DNA of 64,000 bases. It comes from Carettochelys insculpta. Its lineage: Eukaryota; Chordata; Testudines; Carettochelyidae. The number at the start of each line of letters is the position of its first letter. Within the stretch, counting starts at the first letter, position 1. Below are positions 22,405 through 34,248 of this stretch, piece by piece. Below the pieces are notes generated by a model, which searched no databases, was not told the origin of the DNA, and saw only the letters and a program-made list of their open reading frames with translations. Location of the stretch: positions 34,653,501-34,717,500 of the forward strand of contig NC_134150.1 in the NCBI RefSeq assembly GCF_033958435.1, read 5' to 3'. The translations under genes were made by a program, and so were the position numbers.

Positions 22405-24034
22405 CATATTGTATTGTACCCTGAAAAGTTTCTTCCAAAAGAAACAATTTAATTCATCCCAATTGCGGGATGAAGCATCATGGTTTTACTTTTTTTTTTG
22501 CCCCTCCATCAGGCTATTTTCAATGATGCTTTGGAAAAACTAGAGTGCTTATGACATGCACTACTGTCAAAGTAGCACTCAAGCAGAAGATACTTGAGAA
22601 TGCCAACAGCATGGATTAAACCCTTTCATTATCTGTAAACCTATTTGCAACACTCAAAGTGCTGCTTTGTTTATTGAGCAGTGTCTCTTCCATTACTGTG
22701 CATGTTCAGGTCTGGTAAGACGGGCGATGTTTTCATGGCATCTAGTGTAATGGTCAGTGTGAAAGTTCAAAATCCTAGCCAATAAAAAAACATTTGTAAC
22801 AGGATTTGTGCTGAAATATCTTTAAACTTCAAGTCTACTGCACAGCAGCTGACATAATCTTTATTAATAATCCCAGAAGATACCTGCACTAGCAACACCC
22901 CAGGCTTCAAACCATCCTCTGATGGCTGTCACTTATAAAACACTGCACACAAATGTTTGAATCTGCAGACTTGCATGTACATCTACATAACTGTGCCTGT
23001 GAGCTAGCTGGTTTGAGAGCTCATTTCCCCAGTTCACAGGCAACAAGAGGAATGTCCATGAAAACACTGAGTCAATGGGTAATTCTACATGCACAAAAGA
23101 TTGTACTTCCAGTACATTTTTGAAAGTATACAGATGAAACCCACAGCTCAAAGTCTGCCTCCAAATATGGGGAATATGAACAATCAACTATAAAATGACA
23201 TCTGAGCTCAATACTCTGTAAGTAAAAACCCTGAGCTCTATACACAGTTGTATATTGCACTGGTTGCGTCTAGCATATCCTTTGTGCTCTCTTCTACGTA
23301 TGCCCAATTTTTGCAACTGGGGGCACTTGTCAGTGACTAACAATGGTTCATGCTACCTGCTCTCATTCACGTGAACTCAGTTGACTTATTGTCCAGTAGA
23401 GACATCGGTCCACTTAGCCTTTTCTCTCTGTGGCTCCAATGAAAACATTACAGTATAAATCATACGTATTAACAATATAACATAAATTGCTTTAGTATAA
23501 GTAAAGGTTCATTTAAAAAGATTTTCTATATAAACAGCATATTGTCATCAAGTACTGTATCTAAACAAACTGTCCCATTTTTCAGAGTACTTGGAAATAT
23601 ATATATATATATATATATACATACAATCCCTGAGCAGCTGAGGCTTACCATTTATTTCCACTTGCTCATATCAGTTGCTTCAGAAATTCAAAACCAGCAG
23701 AGAGCAGCTCCTGCTGTCATGTGTAAACACTTCCTCAGCTTATCATTTAAATGCACATGATTACAAACACCAGTGTCACTCTGTGGCTTCATTGAGCACC
23801 TCTCTCCAGGGGAGTGTCACAAGGCAAAGAAGTCGTGTTAGCAATTTAACTAAACAATAGCTCAGACTTTAGAGTTGTGACTACATTATGGAGACCATAC
23901 CTGCATAATTATGCCAGCAGAACCTTGCTATAGAGATTCATCTTACAATGACAGAAGGGATTTTTCCATCAATATAAGAATGTCATATCTTCAAAGTTAG
24001 TACAGCTGAGTCAACACTGGGAGTAGGTCAACAT
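22405..24034. other. No recognised gene; one AT microsatellite
   Basis: An AT dinucleotide run sits at 23597-23619. No frame over 84 codons and no nameable repeat. Confidence 0.5.
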
Positions 24035-24237
24035 CAGCATTCCCTGTAAGCTGTGCGCTTGTGCAGCCACTTGGGGAGATTCAAATGCTGCCCAGCTGAT
24101 TAGCGGAGTGATCACAGCTAGATTTTTTGTTTCTACTGGAGGAGCACAGTCACACATTCCTCAGTGCACACAAACATTTCTTCCACACAGAGATGGAAAA
24201 ATCCAAACATGGATGGAAATGATTAGCGGGAACGTTG
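24035..24237. mobile_element. Short hAT MITE (CAGTGTTCCC family), copy 2
   Basis: Starts CAGCATTCCCTGTAAGCTG and ends GCGGGAACGTTG. The flanks gtcaacat and gccgacat match at 6 of 8 positions. Internal words GATTAGCGGAG and CAGTGCACACAAA are shared with the other three copies. Confidence 0.75.
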
Positions 24238-24540
24238 GCCGACATATCTATGTTTGAAAGGGGTGTCATTTTTTTCATAGCCTTGACCAATATTGCTATG
24301 TTAACCTTGCTAACTTTTTGTTAAAGTTGCAATAAAACTTTAACATATTACACAGTACAGATCATGCCTAAGTAACAGTCTGGCTACAGCTGGAAGATCA
24401 AAATGTGCGTCTGTTTCCAGCTTGAATCATAGTCACATGCATCCTATAACATAAACCTGACACAGCCTCACAGCCATGCAATACATCACCAGGTGATATA
24501 ACAGCTTTCAAGAACCTAAAAGGGTGTTGCCAGGAGGCGG

Positions 24541-24753
24541 GGAGAATAATTACTCTCCTTAGCCTCTGATGATAAGACAAGGAGCAATGGGCTTAAACTG
24601 CAGCAAGAGATGTTTAGGTTGGACATCAGGAAACACTTGCCAACTGCCAGGGTGAGTAAGCACTGCAATAAATTGCCTAGGGAGGCTGTGGAATCTCCAT
24701 CATTGGAGATATTTTAAGAGCAGGTTAGACAATCACCTGTCAGGGATGATCTA
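24541..24753 (+). mobile_element. CR1: CR1 3' region fragment
   Basis: CCTCTGATGATAAGACAAGG, GGGCTTAAACTGCAGCAAGA, TTGGACATCAGGAAACACTT and GGAGATATTTTAAGAGCAGG follow the CR1 post-ORF2 order. It stops abruptly at gatctagat, where another element begins. Confidence 0.8.
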
Positions 24754-25090
24754 GATCATAGGTTCCCAAACTAGAGGAACTGAAGAAATTCCTGGCGGAG
24801 AGCGAGGTGACACAGGCTCCCCATCAATCTCCCTCACCCCAAGAAAGAGCCCACGCTGGCGTTACCTCCTGCAAAATGGAGATGGTGCCAGCTTCCTGTG
24901 GCGTGTGGGGGAAGCCCTGAAAAGCTGGGTCTGTTGCTCGCTGGCGACTTCCTTCCGCCTGCTGCCTTCCTGCATGGGGGGCAGGGCTGGGAGTGGGAGT
25001 CCCAGGTCTGTGCCAGCTCCAACTTCTCAAACAGCATAAAGTATATAACGGAACGAGAACATGTAACTGTGTGCAAAAGGTAACCCAGAA
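24754..25090. repeat. Probable hAT-derived insertion into the CR1
   Basis: The left edge CATAGGTTCCCAAACTAGAGG resembles a hAT end and follows atctagat, an ideal 8-bp hAT target. The GC-rich interior differs from the flanks. I could not find the right end or the second target copy, so the boundary at 25090 is a guess. Confidence 0.4.
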
Positions 25091-27395
25091 TGCATTTCCT
25101 CTTACACCCCCCTTCACACTATCATATCCCAGCCTATAATTGCCAGTAAAATGAGTCTGGATTTTGTTTGCCTTCCTTAGTGCTCATCTACTTGTATTTT
25201 TACTTTCACTTTTGCACTGACACACCCAAATTTCTAGAACTTCCTGTATTCCGACGGATCACTAGACTACTGCTGCAGTCCCACACAGAAACCCAAAATC
25301 CCCCTGCTACAGTCACAGCATTCTATCTAGTGAAATTCACTAATATTATATATGGAACAGACACACTGATAAATACTGGGACTGCTGTTGAGGCATTTAT
25401 GTAGTATTAGTCAGATTCAACATACTTCATTCCATTTTTCTTTCCATAACAGAAAATGGAAGGGGGGCAGGGAGAAGAGGGCACTCCTTTGAGAATAACT
25501 GCAAAAGGTTGTCAAGATAACATGTTTTAATACAAGGAAAGGCAAATGCATGCCTATTTCCAAATGGATAAAAAAAATAAACCCTGCTAAACCAACTTCT
25601 TGTTGTTACTGATTTGGCAAAACCTCTGCTAGATTTTTACTAGTTTTACTATAAACTGCAATAATCTACCCAAGTATACTGAGAGTCAATAGTCATTTCT
25701 GGTTGTGAACAAATGCAGCAGAAAGCTGATACAGTATCAACAATACAAACTGAGTCTCAGTTTTAAAACGGGATACAGGAACTGGGCTATGTCTTCTGTG
25801 ATTTTCACAGGGAGTATAATATGTGAAGATAAAATGTTATGCCTGGATTTGTTTTTACTCCTTTCATATGCACTCAAATAGAATTTTTTGTTACTATCAA
25901 TAACAATAAAAAAGATTTAAGGCCATTCCTTGATTCCCTAATTTCTTCTAGAATCATTAGAGACTGAGAAAAGTCATCATTGCCTCAAATATGGTAAACA
26001 GTATTGTGGGGCAGATCCTCATCTAGTGTAAAGTCAGCTTTGCTCCACTGAACTTAATAGAGTTTACATCAGCAGAGAATCTGGCCTATTATCTGGTTGT
26101 ATTAAAACAATTTATTTGTCTGTCAACTAATTCTAGCATGTTTTCATTTCACACATTCCTTTTATGTGTGCAGAAGTTACTGAACCTTGACAAACAAAAG
26201 AGCCAGCAGAAATTTGGTAGTTAATTTCATAACACGTAACTGATTGTATCATATTTTAATAACTATTATACTCTCTTATCATAAAATATCAACTTGCTTT
26301 CAGAAATGCAAGCAAGAAAACCTCCAACACAGGCAGTGTGATACACACTGCTGTAGTAGAAGCTATTTCCTCTATGGCTCTCTTATTTTTTGGATACATT
26401 GGTTTCACTGTACTAGAAAATCATTTATCCAGAAAAAAAGTATTAGTTTCCAAGCTTTGTGCTATTGGCATTTTACAGTACCTTTTCTGGAAGAATATGA
26501 TGTAAGAAAATGTTAATCTTTCACCTGGTTTATATTGGTGTTCAGTTGTAGCCTTGGATTAGCACTTAGCACTGCTAACGTGCTTTTTATACGTTTGTGT
26601 GTACTAAACTGTAGTAATGATGCTTTGAAAATTGTAGTACTTTCATTTCAGATTATGTCACTCATTTGTTTCCTTACAGGAATAGGAATTCAAAGTTTAA
26701 AAAGGAGATAATATAATTCTACAGCTGTTGCCAGATAACGAAACACACTCCAACTACATCACTTTAAAAAGCTTTTACCAAATCTCAGTATATGGAACAA
26801 GCAGCTTTCCCCATCAGTATGAAAAGTTCACGGTGCTGACCAAGGCATCCAAACAGATGACAAACTACCACTGCTGCAGAGTAAGGGAGTAGCAGAGATG
26901 GTAAAGGTGTGCTCAAGTGGAGCCATGTTGTGGATGGCCTCAGTAGGAACAGCTCTGGCCAGTCCACTCTCTTTCACACCACTCCCATGAGCTGCAGGCA
27001 TCACTTGCTCAGATCTTCAGTGTGCAGGAAGTTGTAGAGTTCCTCTCTGCAGTGCTTTTGACCCTCACACTTCTAACACATGCTTTTCTACATTGCTTTT
27101 GGAGACTATGGGCTCCCACAGGAGTAGCCTAAGTTTAACCTATTTTGAATTTCAAACATTGAAAATAATTCATTTCTATCAATTGGTGGATGCTGATCCT
27201 CAAGTTCTAAGGGGTATTTCACCTGGTAGAACTTTAGCAAATAGCCAGGAATTTCCTAACAGACTGATTTTCTTACAAAACTGCAGCTTCTGAACATTCA
27301 AATTTTTCTGGAAGAAAATCTTACCTTTATCTAAAAAAATCAATTTTCCATTGAAAAAATCAAAATTGAATGTTTTCTTTTTGAATTGGTGTAAC
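25091..27395. other. No recognised feature, ~2.3 kb
   Basis: AT-rich, with no coherent frame over 90 codons. No repeats identified by eye. Confidence 0.5.
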
Positions 27396-27573
27396 CTCAG
27401 GCTGAGCCAGTGGTTTGAGCATTGGCCTGCTAACCCCAGGGTTGTGAACTAAATCACTGAGGGGGCCATTTAGGGATCTAGCTCAAAAAAAAAAAAAGAT
27501 GGTGCTTGGTCCTGCCAAGAGGGCAGTGGACTGGACTTGATGACCTCCCAAGGTCCTTTCCAGTTCTATGAGA
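27396..27573 (+). mobile_element. tRNA-derived SINE (Cry I-like), copy 1
   Basis: The head GGCTGAGCCAGTGGTTTGAG contains a polymerase III A-box-like block and GGTTGTGAACTAAATC a degraded B box, as in a tRNA. After an A-rich link (27485-27497) comes the tail GGACTTGATGACCTCCCAAG, ending CCAGTTCTATGAG, which is the CR1 3' end sequence. This bipartite build is that of turtle Cry I SINEs, which borrow CR1 reverse transcriptase. Confidence 0.8.
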
Positions 27574-27671
27574 TGTGTATCTCCATATACTAGTATTTCA
27601 TTTTGATAAACAGACCTGTTTTCTTTTTAATCTGATCAATCATATATCATATGGCATTTCCCTGAGAATCA

Positions 27672-27757
27672 CATTGTCTTATGGGAGTTGTAGTTTGAAC
27701 CCCCATTCCCTCTTAAGAGTGAACTTCCTGGAGTACTACACCTCCCATAAGACAACA
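27672..27757. promoter_or_regulatory. Small palindrome with two ACTACAnCTCCCA motifs
   Basis: TGTCTTATGGGAGTTGTAGT (27676-27695) is inverted at 27735-27756 as TACTACACCTCCCATAAGAC; the arms are ~22 bp. ACTACAACTCCCA resembles the first half of the binding site known for the zinc-finger factor ZNF143. Regulatory function is inferred only from the motif; this may just be the end pair of a small DNA transposon. Confidence 0.45.
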
Positions 27758-27797
27758 CTGATTTCTTTCTGACCAACCTCTGCATGGCACACCATGG

Positions 27798-28231
27798 GGC
27801 TATGTCTACACTACAGCAATCTTTCAACAGAAGTTACTGTTGGAAGATCTTCCAACAAAATTTCTGTCAACAGATTGTTGACACACACAAAAGCAGATCA
27901 CTCTATCGATCTGCTGTGTTGACAGAAAGTGGCCAGACTGCCCGGTTGGTCTCTCGACAGAACAGCCAATCAGAAGCACAGCAGACAGGGCTGCCCAAGC
28001 AACCTGGAAGCTCTCTCAATTGACAGAAAGGCCCCCCGGGAGCATCTACACAGCTTTTTTGTTGAAAGATTCTGTCAAGAAAGGCATTCTGCCTCATAGG
28101 GGAGAGGCAGAAGGCTGTCAATAAAAGTGCAGAGTTCTGTTGACAGTATGTCAACAGAATGCATTTTTAGCACGGACGCTCTGCGAGTTTTGTCGAGAAA
28201 ACTGGGTTAAACTCTCTAGTATAAATGTAGC
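27798..28231. mobile_element. MITE with GGCTATGTCTACAC ends, family D (GTTGACAG type), copy 1
   Basis: Left end GGCTATGTCTACACTACAGC; right end CTCTAGTATAAATGTAGC, its diverged complement. The interior repeats CTGTCAACAG/GTTGACAGA words. It shares GAGCATCTACAC followed by a T run, and GGCCAGACTGCCC, with 47012-47431. No protein. Confidence 0.75.
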
Positions 28232-28542
28232 TTGGGAATCTTGACTCTGAGTGCAGCATGGCTGATGTAGTCCATCCGAAAAGCCTGGTGTGAGGAGAAA
28301 ACGCTTTTTCAGGATTCTGAGGTATCCCAAAATACTAACTTTGCATCTAGGAAACATACCTGGTATTTCAAAATATTTTTCGAAATATCAATTATACTAT
28401 TTTGGCATCTCTCTAACCCTCGTTGCAGGAAGAGTAAGGGATGACTCAAAACAGCACAGTGTTTCAAAATTTGCCTCTGTGTAGACAGCATCAAACCCAA
28501 AATTACCTATTTTAAAATTGGCTCAATATATGTGCACATTCC
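28232..28542. other. No recognised feature
   Basis: Short spacer with an ATTTCAAAATA-type palindrome at 28363-28395; nothing else supported. Confidence 0.4.
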
Positions 28543-28716
28543 CTAGAACTAGAAGGGACCTTGGGAGGTCATCTTGTCCAGTCCCCTGCTCTCTTAGCAG
28601 AACCAAGCACTGTCCCTGACACTTATTTGCCCCAATCCTAAATAGCCTCCTCAAGGAGTGAACTCACAACCTGGGGTTTAGCAGGCTAATGCTCAAACCA
28701 TTGGGCTATCCTGGCC
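28543..28716 (-). mobile_element. tRNA-derived SINE (Cry I-like), copy 2
   Basis: Reverse-strand copy. The head GGCCAGGATAGCCCAATGGT and TTTGAGCATTAGCCTGCTAA, with B-box region GGTTGTGAGTTCACTCC, is at the right. The tail at the left (TAGAACTAGAAGGGACCTTG) matches the CR1 3' end at 50838-50890 nearly base for base. Confidence 0.85.
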
Positions 28717-28778
28717 TTTATATACAGTTTGCATAGCACAAATGATGTGTTGTATTTTGAGTTAAGGGCACAGTGTAA

Positions 28779-28865
28779 ACATTGGCTTAGTTTGCAAGGT
28801 ACTACAGGACTCCTCGTTGTTTTTATAAATACAAACCCACAGGGCTATCCCTCTGAGACTTTGCT
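28779..28865 (+). repeat. Retroposon-family remnant
   Basis: GGTACTACAGGACTCCTCGT and ACCCACAGGGCTATCCCTCT match the 3' half of the family at 3746-3925. Truncated, with no clear target duplication. Confidence 0.6.
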
Positions 28866-31800
28866 CCCATCAGTGAAAGCACCACAATGGGAATATGCAA
28901 TTTAACATTTCACTTAGTAGAAATGAAGCACTGCAGGTCACACTCACAAATCAAAATGAAAATTTATATTTTGGAAATATTGTGGGAGGAGGGGACTTCT
29001 CGAAAACACAAAAATAGAATGTTTTGATATTTCTGGACTACAATTTTTCAGAATTTTCATTCCATGAAAAAAAATTAACATTTAAAATTTTCCTCCCAAT
29101 TTGGGCCACAAACAAATGTTGAAATGTCAGAATTTCACACAGGATAGGAACTGAAAATGGCATTCAGCTCTGTGGAACTTCTTGTTTCTCCTAGACTGCA
29201 AGCTTTCTGGGGCAACAATTATATTTACTATAATTTGTAGACCGGCGCAATTTAGCTACAGTGTCTAGCTGCTACTATATTACAATTAAATAGTTATATG
29301 AAATTATAGGTGCAAAAACCACTGGAGAACATTTGAGGATGGCCTTTGTGCTCTTGAAACAGTTTATCTCATGGTAAAATTATGAGTGGAAGCTTAACTG
29401 GACATATCAGAACCTCAGGAAGAATTGATTCTAAAACAGGGCAAACAGGTTTGGGGTATTTTATTTTCTCTAAAATGGCTTTCTGATTCAGAAACCTAAC
29501 GCAGTAGTTTTTAACTAGTTAGCATCAGATACCAAACTGCTGTTCCTCTGACCTCTAGAGTCTGAGAGATTGTTCCCAGCAAGTTTAAATGAAGAACTTA
29601 GTCACAGAGATGTCCCAAAGGACTTACTAAATGTGCATGCTCAGAGCCTTATGCATTGGCTGGTGAAGACTAATTACAGCAAACCTTGTTTTTCCCCTCC
29701 CAGTTTGGAGAGATGAGATTTTAGCTGATGCAAAATATTGTATAGAAATATTCATTTACTCAAAATATACAAAGAGCAGGAAATGAACAAAGCAGATTGA
29801 GATATCTCAGAGAGCTACGCACCCTTGCATTAAACTACCGCTTCCCATATGGAATAGTAAATATACTAGATGTAAGTATACTAATAAGATAGTAAGTATA
29901 CTATTATGTGGACCATATGGAGCAGTAAGTATGCCAGTCCCAACCCTTCTCTTATTAGTGTAATGAAAAATAACCCAAGCTTTTATCCAAGGAATAAAAA
30001 GTGGGAAGATAGGAACATCTGAGATTTAGATAATTAGATAGTTAGATACCAGTTGACAGAGACTTTCCATCTGCCCCAGGTCATCCTCTCCTTCATAATC
30101 AAGACATTACACATTGTGACAATCAGTGCTGACCAAGTGGGAGTTTTACCATGCACACATGTAGGGAAGATAATTCAGTTTGTTTTATTTTACACATGCC
30201 AAACCCAAAACACCAGGGCAAATCATTTTAACAGCAGTGACCCTAGCAATTCATTTTAGAATCCCCAGGGCAAGCTGCTTAATTCTTGCTTCCAATACCA
30301 AGAGCTATTTTTCCTCCCTCAGAAGCTGCTTAGAAAACGGTAGGGTATTATCAAGAAATATTCACACTAAAGAATAAAAATAAAGACTTCATTATAGGCA
30401 GGCACTGTGATCTCTTTTTATTTTCCCCTTTCCTCTTTCATAAGAATACAAGTCACTAAAAGTTAAGACATTAAAAAAAATAACAGCAGCATCAATTTCG
30501 GGGCAATATATATTGCAGCAGATAGTACATCCATCAGTTTGCTTTATTGAACCTAATAAATGATGTTTTAACTTTTAGTATTGCTTCTGTCAGCATAGAA
30601 AAGATGTAATTTCTCAGCTCTGGAGTACAACGGATAATGCTGTCATGTTCAAAATTACGTTATTGCCTGTGCTGTGCCTATAATAACCACAAAGTTTGTC
30701 CCACGTGTAATACTCTGCTTGTGTTCTATTTTAAAAAAATAAATAAATAACCCCACATCTTGAGGGAAGAACATTAAAACCTGTGCAAATTTTGGGGATG
30801 TTAGTTCAAAAGCCTGCTATAATGGAATCCTAAAAGCTGATTATACTCTAGCTCTTGCAACTGCACTTCTGTGATACAATGGCAACAAACATTCAGAGCA
30901 CTTCAATTTCCTCCTGCCTGCTGCTTGGATAACCATCGCAACTGAGTGGAAGTCCCCCTTTGTTCCTAGTATTAACAGGCCCTTTACTGCATTCTGGGAA
31001 AGTCTTGAGATGGGAAATTTAACCCATTCCAGCAAAAACTCCCTCCTGTGGAGCAAACCCAGCACACACTTTTCTCACAAGATGCCAAGCCAGGCTGTTT
31101 GGCCTTTGTAACATGGGGGACGTAGAGCCAGTATCAAGACTGACACACTCAGCTGTGGGTGTGATTCCTGGCAAGGTTGACAGTCCTTCATCAGGCTGAG
31201 ATAGACAGAGGAGGGCACACCCTCTTTTGGTACAAACTGACATGGTTCCTTTGGGAACTCTGGCTGTTCACACCGGCTGAGGAAGTGAGCCCTGGAGTTC
31301 CATCACACAGAACTATAGGCACCCACTCCAGGCGTGGAGCACCCATGGAAAAAAAAATTAGTGGATGCTCAGCACCCCCTGGCAGCCAGCTCCATCCCCT
31401 CCATTCCCCATTCATACCTTCCACCCTCTGACAGCACGGCTGATTAAATTCTCCCCTTCCCGCCCAGCACTTCCCATCTCCCAACAGCCCAGCCAATCAA
31501 CTCCTTCCTCCCCTTTCCCTTCCCCTTTCCAGTGTCTCCGCCCATCTTGGATCAGACGTTCCATGGCACGCAGGAGACACCGGAGGGGAAGGGGAAGAGC
31601 GCCGTGGAGATGGAGCAAGGTCAGGGAAGGGAATAGAACTGGGAAGGAAAAAATGAGGGGGTGGAAAGAGGCTGGGCAGGGGGTGAGAGATTGAGGGAAG
31701 GGGTTGAGTGGGAGCAGGCCCTGGGGCAGTGCAGGGTTGAGCATTCCCTAAGCAAGGAAGAGGTCAGCACCCAGGCACAGTATGCTGTGTGCAGGTACTT

Positions 31801-32026
31801 GCAGCAGGGCCAGGATGGTCCTTCAGCTGAGACCCTAAAACCAACTCCTGACAGTTCTAGATGGACTTTAAGCCTCTCTGCCACTCCAGAGATTGTTCTG
31901 TGCTTTTTGGATGCCACCATCCCACCCCAGAGATACCTTTATCCTCTCCACCCCCCATGTGGCAAAACTTCTGAACAATGAGAGCTGGTTGGAGGAGAAA
32001 TCTAAATTATATCTAAATTAGCTGTC
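28866..32026. other. 3.2 kb without a supported gene; a few old repeats
   Basis: About 28975-29130 is A/T-rich sequence with GAAAATTT-type words, probably an old repeat. 29185-29290 (GACTGCAAGCTTTCTGGGGC) is like the other end of the ancient repeat at 11335. 29846-29935 is a loose tandem of AGTAAGTATACTA. 31310-31380 has TGGAGCACCCATGG and AGTGGATGCTCAGCACCCC, a known-looking reptile repeat. 31440-31700 is pyrimidine- then purine-rich. Overlapping 99-110-codon frames at 31.2-31.98 kb on both strands reflect this composition. Confidence 0.45.
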
Positions 32027-32434
32027 AAAAATATATTGAGAGTCATTGTGGATAGCTTTCCTGTAAACGTCTCAACTCCATGTGAAGCAGCAGTCAAAAA
32101 AGCGAACAGAATGTTGGGAATCATTAAAAATTGGCTAGAGAATAAAAATAGAAGAAACAGAAACAGAAGATAGCATATTCCCTCGTATTAATCCATGGTA
32201 GGCCCACATCTTGAGTACTGCATGCAGATGTGGTCACCTCATCTCAAAAAAGATATTCTAGAATTGGAAAAGTTTCAGAAAAGAGCAACATAAATTATTA
32301 GAGGTATGAAACAGCTTCCATATGAGGAGAAATTAATAAGACTGGGACTTTTCAGCTTGGAAGAAGATATGACTAAAGGGTGATATGACTAAGATCTAGA
32401 AAATCATGTCTGATGTAGATAAATAAATAAGAGA

Positions 32435-32650
32435 GTGATATTTACACCTCACAGCAAAAGAATTAGGGGTCCCCAAATGAAAATAAAAGGCAGCAGGTTT
32501 AAAACAAATAGAAGGAAATGTTTTTTCACACAACACGCCATCAACCTGTGGAACTCTTTCCCAGAGGATGTTGTGAAGGCCAACACTATGACAGGGCTCA
32601 AAAAAGAACTAGATACATTCATGGAGGATAGGTCCGTCAATGGCTGTTAG
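32435..32650 (+). pseudogene. CR1 ORF2 C-terminal remnant
   Basis: A 71-codon open block contains GSRFKTNRRKCFFTQHAINL and WNSFPEDVVKANTM, which align with [20 protein letters not shown] in the good copy at 54.2-54.7 kb. Upstream, the same protein is broken by stops and shifts. It is the last part of ORF2, after the catalytic domains, so no activity is possible. Confidence 0.85.
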
Positions 32651-32803
32651 CCAGGATGGGCAAGAATAGTTTCCCTCATCTCTGTTTGTCAGAAGCTGGG
32701 AATGGGCAACAGGGGATGGATCTCTTGATGATCACCTGTTCTGTTCATTCTCACGAAGGTACCTGCATTAGTCACTGTCAGAAAACAGGATACTTGGCTA
32801 GAT

Positions 32804-33412
32804 CAGGGTGTCCAACACATGGCCTGTGGCCCAGAATCTGGCCCATGGAGCCTTTTCATCTGGCCCAGGAAGCTGGCGGCAGCACCATTCTGAAAGGCAG
32901 CTGGGCAGCTTCAAGCTACATGTGACTCTTTAAAGAGCCATTTGCAGTCCCCAACACTCACTCCTTCCTCAAGCTCCCTGCCCTGCTGTGCTGAAAAAGT
33001 AGAACACAATTTAATCAGTTTAACGGCCGGCAGGAGGAATGCAGCCATTAAACCAATTGAATTGAGTCCCATTAATTCAGAGTGGCAGTGCAGAGAGCCA
33101 CATGCGCTGCAGGTGGGGGAGAGAGTAAGAGGGTTAGGGGGAGTCACACAGCCACACTGAAGAAGAGACAGTGGCCCGGCGAAGGTGCAGCAGGGGCAGC
33201 AGCATCCGAAGCTCCTGTGTCAGGTAAGTTAATCCTGGCTTTGGGGCTACAAGGGGTTAAAGCCTGGGGATGGCTGGGCAGGTTTGGGGTTGAGAGGGGT
33301 TAAGCCTGGGGATGGGAGCAGGGGCAGGTTTTGGGCTATTTTGTGTTCAGCCCCCAGAACATGTAAAAAATTGCCATGTGGCCCCCAATGAAAAAAAGGT
33401 TGGACATCCCTG
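32804..33412. mobile_element. Non-autonomous hAT element nested in CR1
   Basis: Ends CAGGGTGTCCAAC and (reverse complement of the right end) CAGGGATGTCCAACC. The 8-bp flanks ggctagat (32796-32803) and agctagat (33413-33420) match at 7 of 8. The interior is GC-rich on the right, with GGGGTTAAAGCCTGGGGATG repeated as GGGGTTAAGCCTGGGGATGG. No transposase. It is younger than the CR1 that it splits. Confidence 0.85.
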
Positions 33413-33470
33413 AGCTAGATGGACATCTGTTTTGACCTACTATGGCTCTTATTATGTTCTTATACCACAT

Positions 33471-34100
33471 GCATCAAAAAGCTACTACTGAGCCAAAAAA
33501 TATGTCCTTTAGATTATCTAAAATGATTTAAAAAGCTCTTTTCATAACATGAAATATGTATGATGAGATGGAGTGTTTGTGTACTCAAGCTCATTGCCAA
33601 TTAAGCAAAATTAGGTAACACGTTTGTACATGTTAACCTTAATATATTTGAATAAGGCACCAATGTGTTAACTAGCTTGAGTTAAAGGGCAACCAATAAA
33701 CTGGTGTTTAAAACACTCCATTGTAGACATAGACTCAGACACTGCATACTGTTCCTGCCCCATCTACGAGCTTACAATAAATTGACATAGTTTCACGTGC
33801 TTCCTTTCTCACAGTATTTGTCTTGACTATTTAGATCAAAAACCCTTCAAGACTGCAATTGCCCCTTACTATGCTGCAAGTACAATGTCTAGTGCAGCAG
33901 GGCTCTGGTCTCAACTACAGTTTCTAAGCACAACTGTTACACAAGTAATTTACAATAATGTTCTTCACAGGCGTGTTGCTGGTTTGCTCAAGAAGGAATT
34001 TGCTGACTAAATGTTTTCCATCTCTCTGCGACAGCGTCTCGGCTGTAGCCTATCGTTATAAGAAAAAAGCATTCATGACTCCTTCACTGGCATCTCCCAC
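33471..34100. other. No recognised feature
   Basis: AT-rich; nothing supported. Confidence 0.5.
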
Positions 34101-34114
34101 TTTCCTCCGTAAAA

Positions 34115-34234
34115 TAGTTTCGGAGGGGTAGCTGTGTTAGTCTTCTGAAATCTACTGAAGTGGGTCTTACCCACAAAAGCTCCTTACCTAATAAATAAAT
34201 TTGTTAGTCTTTAAGGTGCTACAGGACTGCTGCT
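34115..34234 (+). mobile_element. Retroposon family copy with 13-14-bp target duplication
   Basis: Head AGTTTCGGAGGGGTAGCTGT, then GAAGTGGGTCTTACCCAC and TTTGTTAGTCTTTAAGGTGC. It is bounded by tttcctccgtaaaa (34101-34114) and tttcctccataaag (34235-34248), which match at 12 of 14. A duplication of this length is typical of target-primed reverse transcription. It seems to be a shortened form of 60517-60791, joining the head to the second arm. Confidence 0.7.
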
Positions 34235-34248
34235 TTTCCTCCATAAAG

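Larger units (their letters stand above)
32027..33463 (+). mobile_element. CR1: CR1 LINE 3' part, interrupted by a hAT element
   Basis: Plus-strand CR1 from the end of the RT domain (GVIVDS-type block at ~32035) through the C-terminus (32435-32650) and 3' UTR, ending TATTATGTTCTTAT. The 3' UTR is split at 32803/33413 by the 609-bp hAT insertion; removing it rejoins CTTGGCTAGAT with GGACATCTG. The coding part has stops and a small GAAACAGAAACAGAA expansion. Confidence 0.85.

Noticed and set aside
27401..27460. tRNA gene
   Set aside because: tRNA-like head of a SINE: A and B boxes degraded, and a CR1-type tail follows.
31191..31981. Cluster of 99-110-codon frames on both strands
   Set aside because: Pyrimidine/purine-rich DNA with few stop codons; no recognisable motif.
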